From the NCBI RefSeq assembly GCF_000701685.1, contig NZ_JNJO01000003.1, forward strand, positions 124,001-188,000: a stretch of DNA of 64,000 nt, read 5' to 3'. Source of the stretch: Gemella sanguinis ATCC 700632. GTDB lineage: Bacteria > Bacillota > Bacilli > Staphylococcales > Gemellaceae. Positions within the stretch are counted from its first letter, which is position 1. Each line of letters starts with the position of its first letter. Shown one piece after another: positions 26,408-34,499 of the stretch. Position numbers and translations under genes: made by a program. The notes below the pieces were generated by a model that ran no database searches, had not been told where the DNA came from, and was given only the letters and a program-made list of their open reading frames with translations.

Positions 26408-26677
26408 TTGAATATTAATTTTACAATCCAAGATATGATAAAAATATATTATAGCGAGTCAGATTATTCCAAGTATGATGATTCGACATGTCAGTGGAAT
26501 CAATTTCTAAAAGATTTTTGTGCAGATGAATCTAGCAATAATTATTCCAACAAGTTAAAAGTTGCAGCTATCCTTCGGAAAGAAGTTAGAGACTCGAGGA
26601 AAGAAAAAAATTATTCAAAACAACTTCTGAACGAATATAAATACAAAGTAGAGGAGTTTGAGTATGAAATTTCATGA
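26408..26677 (+). pseudogene. 5'-truncated copy of the SAP-like gene
   Basis: 89 codons from a TTG at 26408 reproduce the C-terminal part of the gene at 23571 (I-N-F-T-I-Q-D-M-I-K, then C-Q-W-N-Q-F-L-K-D-F). There is no ribosome-binding site at the start, and the N-terminal domain is missing. It runs into the next gene: its G-A-G-G-A-G bases serve as that gene's Shine-Dalgarno, and its stop (26675-26677) lies inside it. It is probably non-functional and the result of duplication or recombination. Confidence 0.7.
26417..26657 (+). repeat. Long direct repeat, right copy
   Basis: The partner of 23937-24177 at an offset of exactly 2,480 bases, in the same orientation and without gaps. The two copies flank the methyltransferase, repeat copy F and the kinase gene. 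Confidence 0.85.
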
Positions 26678-27440
26678 ATTTGGTGATAAGAATTCACCTG
26701 ATATTATTTTAATACATGGAGGAGGAAATTCATGGTGGAATTATCTTCGGCAAGCACGTATCCTTTCAGAAGAATACCATGTAATTTTACCAACTCTTGA
26801 TGGACATGGTGAAGAATCTCAGGTAGATTATGTTTCTACTGAAAATTCTGCACTAGAAATTCTAGATTATATTAAAAAGAATTGTAACGGAAAGTTGTTT
26901 GCTATTGGAGGAGTTTCACTTGGTGGTCAAATTGTTATGGAAATATTATCACAAGATAGTGAAGTAGTTGAGAAAGCAATAATAGATGGAAGTATTTGTA
27001 TTCCTCAACCAAAGTTAGCTAGAATAAGTATTTTACTTGTATCTTTATTTGGTAAACTGATGTTCAGTAAATTTGCTTGTAAAATTCAGCTAAGCTTAAT
27101 GGATAAAATGTATCCAAAAATAGCATATCCTGATGAACTAAAAAGATATTATATGGAGGATATGCCAAGGACACCTGTTAAAACGCTAATAACCATATAT
27201 AAAACATATATGGGACATTATAAGTTAAAAAGTACGATTTCTAGAAGTAAGGCAAAGGTTCTTTATATTTATGGTGAAAAAGAATTGAACTGTGTTAAAG
27301 AATCGGCAAGATTATTTCAACAGGTTCATCCAAATACTATTTTATACGAAGCAAGGGATTATAATCATGGATATTTATCAACATACTTACCTCAGGAGTG
27401 GGTAGAGTTGGTTTATCCATTTTTAAAGAACAATAACTAA
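26664..27440 (+). CDS. Alpha/beta hydrolase, 258 aa
   Basis: An alpha/beta-hydrolase fold enzyme with the oxyanion segment H-G-G-G-N-S-W-W near residues 16-23, nucleophile S85 in G-V-S-L-G-G, and a likely catalytic histidine in Y-N-H-G-Y near the C-terminus. The substrate is unknown. The frame extends to a TTG at 26658, but GAGGAG at 26651-26656 places the start at the ATG at 26664. It overlaps the end of the truncated SAP-like gene. Confidence 0.85.
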   Translation: MKFHEFGDKNSPDIILIHGGGNSWWNYLRQARILSEEYHVILPTLDGHGEESQVDYVSTENSALEILDYIKKNCNGKLFAIGGVSLGGQIVMEILSQDSEVVEKAIIDGSICIPQPKLARISILLVSLFGKLMFSKFACKIQLSLMDKMYPKIAYPDELKRYYMEDMPRTPVKTLITIYKTYMGHYKLKSTISRSKAKVLYIYGEKELNCVKESARLFQQVHPNTILYEARDYNHGYLSTYLPQEWVELVYPFLKNNN

Positions 27441-27558
27441 AATCTACTTGTGGTATGAAATTAAAAAGGTATCGGTAAAATTTTAGTAACTTACAGTTTT
27501 TTTAAAGAAATATAAAAGGTAAGTACTTTTAAGATTAGTATTTAAGGAGGTTAGATAG

Positions 27559-28101
27559 TTGAAATATGTACTTTTATTACGTGGTATAAATGTAGGTGGA
27601 AAGAATAAGGTATCTATGAGTGAACTAAAAGAACAATTGTTAAGTATAGGTTTTGAAGAAGTTAGTTCATATATTAACAGTGGAAATTTGTTCTTTAGTA
27701 GTTTAGAAAATCATGAAATATGCAGCTCAAAAATAAGAGATTTGTTAGAAACTAATTATGATTTTTCAATACCTTTTTCTTTAATCACAAAAGAGGAATA
27801 TTTAGAAGAAAAAGTGAGATTACCAGATTGGTGGAAGGAAGACTTGGCAAGAAAAGATGTACTATTCTTCTCGTGCAACTTTAATAAATCAAGTATTCTT
27901 GACTTTATAGATAAATCTATATTTCATAATGAAGTAGTGTATGTAGGAAAACATGCAGTATTTTGGGGTAAATATGATGAGTCAGAATATTTAAAAACTA
28001 CGTATCATAAAAAATTAATAAAGCAAGATTTCTATAAAAAAATAACAATTAGGAATTCAAATACATTTGAAAAAATAGCTAAGATTTTAGAAGAAAAATA
28101 G
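27559..28101 (+). CDS. DUF1697 domain protein, 180 aa
   Basis: It starts M-K-Y-V-L-L-L-R-G-I-N-V-G-G-K-N-K-V-S-M, the hallmark of the DUF1697 family of small cytoplasmic proteins with unknown activity. Later come S-Y-I-N-S-G-N-L and W-G-K-Y, also typical. The start codon is TTG at 27559, with AAGGAGG 8 bases before it. The gene is complete and of normal family length. Confidence 0.9.
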   Translation: MKYVLLLRGINVGGKNKVSMSELKEQLLSIGFEEVSSYINSGNLFFSSLENHEICSSKIRDLLETNYDFSIPFSLITKEEYLEEKVRLPDWWKEDLARKDVLFFSCNFNKSSILDFIDKSIFHNEVVYVGKHAVFWGKYDESEYLKTTYHKKLIKQDFYKKITIRNSNTFEKIAKILEEK

Positions 28102-28132
28102 AAGTATTTTAATTGAAAGAGGTGAATGTTTT

Positions 28133-28876
28133 ATGGAAGGAATGTTGAAGTTATATTCTCCTATTAATGAATTAAAACAAATTGGTGAGGACATTTGGAT
28201 TGTTGATGGAAATGAAATACATATGAGTTTTAAACTTTTTAAAGTTCCTTTTACAACAAGGATGACAATAGTTAAACTAGATAACAACAAATTATGGATT
28301 CATTCACCAATAGCTTTTAATAAGGAATTAAACGATAAAATAAAAGAACTAGGAGATATCGAGCATATAATTGCTCCTAATAAATACCATTATAGTTATG
28401 TATTAGATTGGTATAAACATTATCCAGATGCAAAAGTTTGGTTAGCAAAAGGAGTAAGTACCAAACTTAAAATTGATGAAAGAGAAAATTTTGTATCGCT
28501 AGATAATATTTCAAAAACTTCTTGGTCAGAGGAAATATACTTTACTCCATTTAGAGGAAGTATAGCTATGGAAGAGATGGTATTTTTTCATAAAAAGAGT
28601 TCAACCTTAATATTAACGGACTTAATAGAAAGTATAGAAGTAAACAAATTACCATTATTATATAAACTTGTATTTAAGTTTGGAGATAATAAGTATCCTA
28701 AGTTTCGAACGTCAAGAGATTTACGATCATCATTTATCTTTAAAAAACAAGCTAAAGATAGCTATTCTAAGATTGAAAGTTGGAAACCTGATAAAATTGT
28801 TTTCTCTCATGGAAAGATAATTTTAGAAAATGGTACGGAAAAATTAAAAGAAGCATTTTATTGGTTGAGAAAATAG
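28133..28876 (+). CDS. DUF4336 domain protein, 247 aa
   Basis: The sequence pattern (I-W-I-V-D-G-N-E-I, T-T-R-M-T-I-V-K-L, then I-A-P-N-K-Y-H-Y-S-Y-V-L-D-W and the later L-I-L-T-D-L-I-E) fits DUF4336. This is a metallo-beta-lactamase-like fold that has lost most of the usual H-x-H-x-D-H metal ligands. No activity is known to me. GAAAGAGGTGA precedes the ATG. It lies 31 bases after the DUF1697 gene and may be co-transcribed with it. Confidence 0.8.
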   Translation: MEGMLKLYSPINELKQIGEDIWIVDGNEIHMSFKLFKVPFTTRMTIVKLDNNKLWIHSPIAFNKELNDKIKELGDIEHIIAPNKYHYSYVLDWYKHYPDAKVWLAKGVSTKLKIDERENFVSLDNISKTSWSEEIYFTPFRGSIAMEEMVFFHKKSSTLILTDLIESIEVNKLPLLYKLVFKFGDNKYPKFRTSRDLRSSFIFKKQAKDSYSKIESWKPDKIVFSHGKIILENGTEKLKEAFYWLRK

Positions 28877-28938
28877 TGTACTTTATGAGAAAATAATAAT
28901 ATAAGATTTAGAGAATAAACGAAAGGGAGTGATTAGGT

Positions 28939-29478
28939 ATGACAATAGTAATAAAAAGAGTACTTGCCTCAACTTTGAAAGAGATGGCCGAAAAGAAATC
29001 ATTATCAAAAATAACAATTAATGATTTAACTCAAGCTTGTGATGTTAGTCGTCAAACATTTTATAATAATTTTAAAGATATCTATGATTCGGTAGAATGG
29101 ATATATCTTAAAGAGGTAGTGACTCCAATCGAAAGAGGGAAAATCTATGATAAATGGCAAGATGCTCTAACATCAATTTTCCAATATATCTCAGAAAATC
29201 ATGTTTTTGTTTTAAATACCTATCGCTCTTTTGGAAAAGGATTTTTAGAAAAAGTACTAAGACAGGAGATTGAACTATTTCTAAGTAATCAGGTGTTCAA
29301 AAAAATCGAAGTAACAAAAGAAGAAGCTAAACAAGTAGAGTTTTCTTATTCTTTTTATACATATGCTTTGGTTGGAGTGGGGTTAGATTGGATAGAAAAA
29401 CAAATGCCAGAAAGTGTTGAAGAACTAGTTGAAAGAATTGAAAGAGTTATGTTGGGTGAGATAATTTCTCTTCTTTAA
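28939..29478 (+). CDS. TetR family regulator, 179 aa
   Basis: The N-terminal helix-turn-helix is I-T-I-N-D-L-T-Q-A-C-D-V-S-R-Q-T-F-Y-N-N-F near residues 24-44. The C-terminal part resembles the TetR_C_7/DhaS-like group. It sits directly upstream of oleate hydratase, an arrangement I recall from other Firmicutes, so it probably represses that gene. A matching operator candidate lies in the 137-base gap between them. GAAAGGGAG precedes the ATG. Confidence 0.88.
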   Translation: MTIVIKRVLASTLKEMAEKKSLSKITINDLTQACDVSRQTFYNNFKDIYDSVEWIYLKEVVTPIERGKIYDKWQDALTSIFQYISENHVFVLNTYRSFGKGFLEKVLRQEIELFLSNQVFKKIEVTKEEAKQVEFSYSFYTYALVGVGLDWIEKQMPESVEELVERIERVMLGEIISLL

Positions 29479-29547
29479 ATAAAGTTTAAGCTCTTTTACA
29501 ATTAATTGAATTTGTAAAATAGTTAGGCAAAAGTAAAAAATTGTAAA

Positions 29548-29592
29548 TTGTTTTATGGATATGGAAGGTGTATATTAATAGTGATATTAATA
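29548..29592 (+). promoter_or_regulatory. Oleate hydratase promoter with operator candidate
   Basis: TTGTTT (29548-29553), 17 bases, TATATT (29571-29576). A doubled palindrome TATTAATA-gtga-TATTAATA (29573-29592) overlaps the -10 and start region, where a TetR repressor would block transcription. Confidence 0.5.
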
Positions 29593-29615
29593 TGCACTTT
29601 TTAGGAGGAGTTTTT

Positions 29616-31388
29616 ATGTATTATTCAAACGGAAATTATGAAGCATTTGCTAAACCAAAAAAACCAGCAGGAGTTGATAAAAAATCGGCCTATTTAGTAG
29701 GTTCTGGACTAGCTTCTCTTGCGGCAGCAGCCTTTTTAGTTCGTGATGGACAAATGAAAGGGGAAAGAATCCATATTCTTGAAGAACTACCTATCGCAGG
29801 AGGTAGCTTAGATGGTATTATGAATCCAACTCGTGGATTTATTATTCGTGGTGGTCGTGAAATGGAAGATCACTTTGAATGTCTTTGGGATCTTTTCAGA
29901 TCTATTCCTTCATTAGAGGTAGAGGATGCATCTGTTTTAGATGAGTTCTACTGGCTAAATAAAGAAGACCCTAACTTTTCAAAATGTCGTGTTATTGAAA
30001 ATCGTGGACAACAAATTCCTGATGACGGACTTTTTGCATTATCTGATAAATCTAGTCAGGAATTAGTAAAACTATATTTAACTTCTGAATCAGAACTTCA
30101 AGGTATGAAAATAACAGATTTCTTTAGTAGTGAATTTTTTGAGTCTAACTTTTGGACTTATTGGGCAACAATGTTTGCTTTTGAAAAATGGCACTCAGTT
30201 GCCGAAATGCGTCGATATATGTTGAGATTTATTCATCATATTAAAGGTCTTCCTGATTTATCAGCACTTAAATTCACTAAATATAATCAATATGAATCAT
30301 TAGTTTTACCATTAGTTAAATATTTAGAAGATCATGGTGTAACTTTTGAGTATAATACTGTAGTTAAAGATATTAAAGTTGAAAAACAAGGAAAAGATTT
30401 AGTAGCTAAACATCTAATTTTAGAAGTAAACGGTGAACCTGTTGTTAGAGAATTAACTGAAGATGACCTAGTATTTGTTACAAATGGTAGTATCACAGCA
30501 TCTACAACATATGGTAACAATGATACTTCAGCACCTGTCAGCAAAGAACTTGGTGGAGCTTGGCAACTTTGGAAAAACTTAGCTAAACAAGATGAACGTT
30601 TTGGACGTCCAGAAGCATTTTGTGAAAATCTTCCTGATCAAAGCTGGTTTGTTTCAGCTACAACGACTGTAACAGATAAAAGAGTTGCAGAATATATAGA
30701 AAAAATTTGTAAACGTGATCCTTATGCAGGTAAAGTAGTAACTGGTGGTATAGTAACAGCACGTGATTCAAATTGGATGATGAGCTTTACACTTAACCGT
30801 CAACCACACTTTAAATCACAATCAAAAGATGAATTAGTAGTTTGGATTTACGGATTATATTCAAATATTTCAGGTAACTATATTAAAAAACCAATAGAAG
30901 CTTGTACAGGTATTGAAATCGCAGAAGAATGGCTTTACCATATTGGTGTTCCTGAACAATTTATTCACGAATTTGCTAGTAAAGGTTGTAGCACAGTTCC
31001 ATGTTATATGCCTTATATAACAAGTTACTTTATGCCAAGACATGATGGTGATAGACCATTAGTTATCCCAGAAGGTTCTAAAAACTTAGCATTTATAGGT
31101 AACTTTTCTGAAACACCACGTGACACTGTCTTCACTACAGAATATTCTGTTCGTACAGCTATGGAAGCAGTCTACACATTACTAGATGTTGATAGAGGTG
31201 TGCCTGAAGTATTTAATTCTGCATATGATTTACGTGTAATGACTAAATCAACTAATCGCCTAATGGACGGTAAAAAACTTGAAGAAGTTAAACTACCTTT
31301 ATTTGCCAAAGCAATTAGTAAACGCGTATTGAAAAAAATCAAAGGAACATATATTGAGGAAATCCTAAAAGATGCAGGATTGATTTAG
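29616..31388 (+). CDS. ohyA: Oleate hydratase
   Basis: An FAD-dependent enzyme that adds water to the double bond of oleate to give 10-hydroxystearate, detoxifying unsaturated fatty acids. It was formerly called myosin-cross-reactive antigen. 590 residues, normal length. The dinucleotide-binding motif G-S-G-L-A-S-L-A begins at 29, followed by the family block G-G-S-L-D-G and [11 protein letters not shown]. An in-frame ATG at 29568 would add 16 residues, but TTAGGAGG at 29601-29608 fixes the start at 29616. It is probably under control of the TetR protein upstream. Confidence 0.97.
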   Translation: MYYSNGNYEAFAKPKKPAGVDKKSAYLVGSGLASLAAAAFLVRDGQMKGERIHILEELPIAGGSLDGIMNPTRGFIIRGGREMEDHFECLWDLFRSIPSLEVEDASVLDEFYWLNKEDPNFSKCRVIENRGQQIPDDGLFALSDKSSQELVKLYLTSESELQGMKITDFFSSEFFESNFWTYWATMFAFEKWHSVAEMRRYMLRFIHHIKGLPDLSALKFTKYNQYESLVLPLVKYLEDHGVTFEYNTVVKDIKVEKQGKDLVAKHLILEVNGEPVVRELTEDDLVFVTNGSITASTTYGNNDTSAPVSKELGGAWQLWKNLAKQDERFGRPEAFCENLPDQSWFVSATTTVTDKRVAEYIEKICKRDPYAGKVVTGGIVTARDSNWMMSFTLNRQPHFKSQSKDELVVWIYGLYSNISGNYIKKPIEACTGIEIAEEWLYHIGVPEQFIHEFASKGCSTVPCYMPYITSYFMPRHDGDRPLVIPEGSKNLAFIGNFSETPRDTVFTTEYSVRTAMEAVYTLLDVDRGVPEVFNSAYDLRVMTKSTNRLMDGKKLEEVKLPLFAKAISKRVLKKIKGTYIEEILKDAGLI

Positions 31389-31432
31389 ATATAATGTTCT
31401 AAGAAAATAGTTAAAATATAAAATAGTTGTTA

Positions 31433-31462
31433 AAGACGATAGTGAATACTGTCGTCTTTTTT
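31433..31462 (+). terminator. Terminator after oleate hydratase
   Basis: An 11-bp stem AAGACGATAGT / ACTGTCGTCTT (one G-T pair), GAAT loop, then TTTTTT. Confidence 0.92.
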
Positions 31463-31644
31463 GGTAAAAAGTAAAAATCATCATATTAATTTGAGTTTTA
31501 TATTATTAAAAATCTTATTATAGAATAACTAAAAAGTCAAATAATTATTCTATGGAAAATAATTATATACTTATGGTAATTACTATGGTATTTAATATAA
31601 GAATAAATCCTAAAGAAACTAAGATAAGTAGCTCAATGTATTTG

Positions 31645-31668
31645 ATTTATCTAATATATTAGATAAAT
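31645..31668. promoter_or_regulatory. Perfect 24-bp palindrome upstream of the WYL locus
   Basis: Arms ATTTATCTAATA and TATTAGATAAAT are exact reverse complements with no spacer. Outer TTTGA / TCAAA arms extend it with a 1-2-base offset to about 34 bases. It lies 120 bases before the 480-residue gene in an otherwise empty 330-base gap. It is a candidate operator for the WYL regulator of the same operon. Confidence 0.6.
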
Positions 31669-31789
31669 ATCAAATTATTTTAAAAATATTTTTTAAAAAA
31701 TTTATAGATAGACAGTATTTGTCCACTGAATATGGTAAAATATAATTGTTGAAAACATCAACAAATAAAAATAGAGTGAGGATAAAGTT

Positions 31790-33232
31790 ATGTTAGATAA
31801 TAAAAAAAGGAATAAAGATAAGGATCAAGTAGAAAATAATAAAGAATCAGAACTTTTAAAAGATGCTATAAAAGAAGTATTCGAACATGCATTACTAGAA
31901 AAAAATATTTCTGAAGATAGATTTAACGAAGTAATAAAAAATAAAAATTTATTTTTAGAGATATTTAGTCCTTGGCATAAAGAAGATGAAGATGGAGGCT
32001 TAATAAAAAATTTTGTAGACCAAATTGATAAACAGGATTTTGCTAAAGATTTTTCTTGGTTAAATATTTTAGATAAAGATAGGCAGTGGGAGGAATCGGG
32101 TGTTGAAGAAATCAAAAAGGAAGTTAAAGATAAGAGTAAACATGTAAATATGCGTTATCAAATTCCAACCCATTTTCATGGAGATATTGACAATGCAGTA
32201 ATCTTTCACTGTATGGAAAATCCTAGAGGGTATTTAGGAAGCTATGGAGATAATCAAATTGATAGTGGATTTGGTGAAACAAATTTAAAAGAGTATTATG
32301 GAAAATCTTATAAATTGTTAAATGAAGATAATAGTAAAAGAAAAACAATTAAAAAAATTAAAAGCATTTTAAGAGCTTATTCAGAAGATAAAGATGTTAA
32401 AGAAATTATACAAGAGAGATATCAACTAGAAGAAAATGCAAAAGAAGAGATTTCAATAGAGCACATAAAAAAAATTATCTATAGTGATACAGAGAGTGCT
32501 TTAGGCCGTGAAATTAATCATATTTATAGAAAAAATAAAAGTGAGGAATTTTGTAACTTTGACTTTGAAAATGAGGAGCAAAAAAGTAAAACAGTATTAT
32601 TAAAAGATTACTACTATTTAAAAGAATATTACTCTCATCTTATTCAAACGAATCAAAAATTAGATTTTAAAAAACTAAAAGGTATGAAAGGTAAAGTTAC
32701 GGCTATTGCTAAAAAAATTTGTAATTTAGAAATTTATCCTTTTTCATGTGCTCAGCCAAAATTAGCCGAAGAAGGAGTTGGAGAAAATATTCTTCTTCAT
32801 TCAAATTTATCTCGTTTAGGTGCTTACATTATATTGAGAAGGATTTATATGTATTTAAGTAAAGAGAAACATACTGAAAAACCAATTTTTGTTTTCCGTA
32901 AATATAATATAGCATGGGAGAAATTATTTAGTAGAATATTCTCTAAAATAACTACTGGTGATTATAATACTAAAGAAGTCATGAAGATACTAGAAAAAAA
33001 ATTTTTTTACTGTCAGTTAAGACCTGTAGGTGGAGGTATTACATCTGGTAATGTGATTTCTGTTCCTAATTATAATAAATATTTAGAATTAAAGTCAGAT
33101 TCATTAAAAAATGAATTAGAATTAGGTAAAAAGTATAAAAAATGGAAAGAAGAAGCTTTTAAGGAAATTTCTGACCTATTACCACGAATTGATATTGATA
33201 AAATTAATGTAAAAGAATCAGGTAATGAATGA
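31790..33232 (+). CDS. Unrecognised 480-aa protein in the WYL locus
   Basis: I do not recognise this family. The protein is charged and soluble, with no signal peptide or membrane segment. The most conserved-looking stretch is Q-I-P-T-H-F-H-G-D-I-D-N-A-V-I-F-H-C-M-E-N-P-R-G-Y-L (about 122-147), whose F-H-G-D and E-N-P-R-G parts loosely recall the active-site loops of uracil-DNA-glycosylase-like proteins. A second block near 375, I-F-V-F-R-K-Y-N-I-A-W-E, may be a core strand. The ATG has only GTGAGGA-like sequence before it. The stop overlaps the start of the WYL gene (ATGA), so the two are translationally coupled. Confidence 0.75.
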   Translation: MLDNKKRNKDKDQVENNKESELLKDAIKEVFEHALLEKNISEDRFNEVIKNKNLFLEIFSPWHKEDEDGGLIKNFVDQIDKQDFAKDFSWLNILDKDRQWEESGVEEIKKEVKDKSKHVNMRYQIPTHFHGDIDNAVIFHCMENPRGYLGSYGDNQIDSGFGETNLKEYYGKSYKLLNEDNSKRKTIKKIKSILRAYSEDKDVKEIIQERYQLEENAKEEISIEHIKKIIYSDTESALGREINHIYRKNKSEEFCNFDFENEEQKSKTVLLKDYYYLKEYYSHLIQTNQKLDFKKLKGMKGKVTAIAKKICNLEIYPFSCAQPKLAEEGVGENILLHSNLSRLGAYIILRRIYMYLSKEKHTEKPIFVFRKYNIAWEKLFSRIFSKITTGDYNTKEVMKILEKKFFYCQLRPVGGGITSGNVISVPNYNKYLELKSDSLKNELELGKKYKKWKEEAFKEISDLLPRIDIDKINVKESGNE

Positions 33233-34182
33233 TGAATTCTCAAGAAAGACTAATAACAATTTTTCTTCGCCTACAATATGGGAAACGATTATCTAAAGCT
33301 CAATTAACTAGGGAGTTTTCTGTAAATCCAAAAACTATTCAACGTGATATTAGTACACTAAGGAGAATAATAGAAGAACAGCATCTTTCAAACTATAAAA
33401 TAGTATATGATAATTCAGATAATACCTATCGTTTTTTAGGGAAAACTACTTTTAATAAAAAATATATCTTGATTATTTCAAAGATACTTTTAGAAAATAG
33501 AGCACTGAATAAATCAGAGATGGATTCGTTGCTAGAAAGCCTTTTATCATTACTTTCGAGTGGAGAAATGAGAGAGGTTAAATCTATTATAGAAAGTGAA
33601 CATTTTAATTATAAGTCATTAACAAATGAAAAAGATAGAATTGAAACTGTATGGTTTATATCTGAAGCAATTCGAAGTAAACAAATGCTTGAAATAGATT
33701 ATAAGCCACCTTTAAAGGAAAAGAAAACTCATATTATTTTTCCGGTTTCTTTATACTATGATGCTCATTATTTTTATTTAGTTGCCTACTATCCAGAATA
33801 TGAGGATTACGCTACATTTCGAATTGATAGAATAGATAGGTTTAAAACATCTAGCGAAAAGAAACCTAATATATCTTATGGGAAAGAGTATCGCGATGGA
33901 GAAGTACGAAATCAAAAGGTGGATGCTTTTGAAGGTAGTAGGATTAGAATTACTTTAATATATAAAGGAAATTCAGAAATTATTTTGGATAAATTTCCAA
34001 ATCACACAATTCTTTCGGCAAAAAAAGATGAGATAAAGCTTCAAATAGATACTCAAAACACACCAGGGCTTAAAAGATGGATTTTAGGGCAAGGTGGAGA
34101 GGTGACTGTATTAACTCCTCAAAAGTTAGTTGAAGAGTTGCAAGAAATACTCGAAAAAACATTAAAAAATTATACAAAATAG
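33229..34182 (+). CDS. WYL-domain transcriptional regulator, 317 aa
   Basis: It has an N-terminal helix-turn-helix (L-T-R-E-F-S-V-N-P-K-T-I-Q-R-D-I, about 25-40), a central WYL ligand-binding domain (about 140-210, with Y-Y-D-A-H-Y-F-Y-L-V-A-Y and F-R-I-D-R-I-D-R), and a C-terminal WCX domain. WYL regulators often control phage-defence loci (BrxR, CapW) and sense nucleic acid or nucleotide signals. It overlaps the preceding gene by 4 bases. Two ATG codons in a row (33229, 33232) are equally possible starts. Confidence 0.9.
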   Translation: MMNSQERLITIFLRLQYGKRLSKAQLTREFSVNPKTIQRDISTLRRIIEEQHLSNYKIVYDNSDNTYRFLGKTTFNKKYILIISKILLENRALNKSEMDSLLESLLSLLSSGEMREVKSIIESEHFNYKSLTNEKDRIETVWFISEAIRSKQMLEIDYKPPLKEKKTHIIFPVSLYYDAHYFYLVAYYPEYEDYATFRIDRIDRFKTSSEKKPNISYGKEYRDGEVRNQKVDAFEGSRIRITLIYKGNSEIILDKFPNHTILSAKKDEIKLQIDTQNTPGLKRWILGQGGEVTVLTPQKLVEELQEILEKTLKNYTK

Positions 34183-34213
34183 AAGAGGTAGACAAAATAA
34201 GTCTACCTCTTCT
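34181..34213 (+). terminator. Strong hairpin between the WYL and Clp genes
   Basis: A perfect 13-bp stem AGAAGAGGTAGAC / GTCTACCTCTTCT with a 7-base loop, overlapping the WYL stop codon. The sequence after it is ATTATAAT rather than a T-run, so partial termination or mRNA stabilisation is likely. Confidence 0.65.
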
Positions 34214-34254
34214 ATTATAATAAAGATATAAATAGTAAAAGGAGACAGGATAGA

Positions 34255-34488
34255 ATGAAAAAAGTGGAAATAGAAAAAATATTTGAAATAGAAATTCTAA
34301 CTAATATAAATGAAGTAATAGAATTTCACAATAGATATTATGGAGGACAGATGATTACATTATCTCTGTCAGATATAAAAGAATTAGCCGAAGGAAAGTA
34401 TTTTGCTTGGTCATCAGGGGGAGGGGAATATTCAGAGGTGTTACATTTAGACGAAGAAGCTAAAGATATAATTAAGAAAATAATATAA
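34255..34488 (+). CDS. Small acidic protein, 77 aa, unknown
   Basis: I do not recognise it. It is soluble and acidic, with no cysteine or membrane segment. A central G-G-Q-M-I-T-L-S-L-S-D-I-K-E-L and the W-S-S-G-G-G-E-Y-S-E segment are the only notable features. AAAGGAGACAGG precedes the ATG. It lies 11 bases before the ClpC-like gene, so it is translated from the same mRNA. It may be an adaptor or inhibitor for that ATPase, which is inference from position only. Confidence 0.6.
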   Translation: MKKVEIEKIFEIEILTNINEVIEFHNRYYGGQMITLSLSDIKELAEGKYFAWSSGGGEYSEVLHLDEEAKDIIKKII

Positions 34489-34499
34489 GGAGAATTGTC

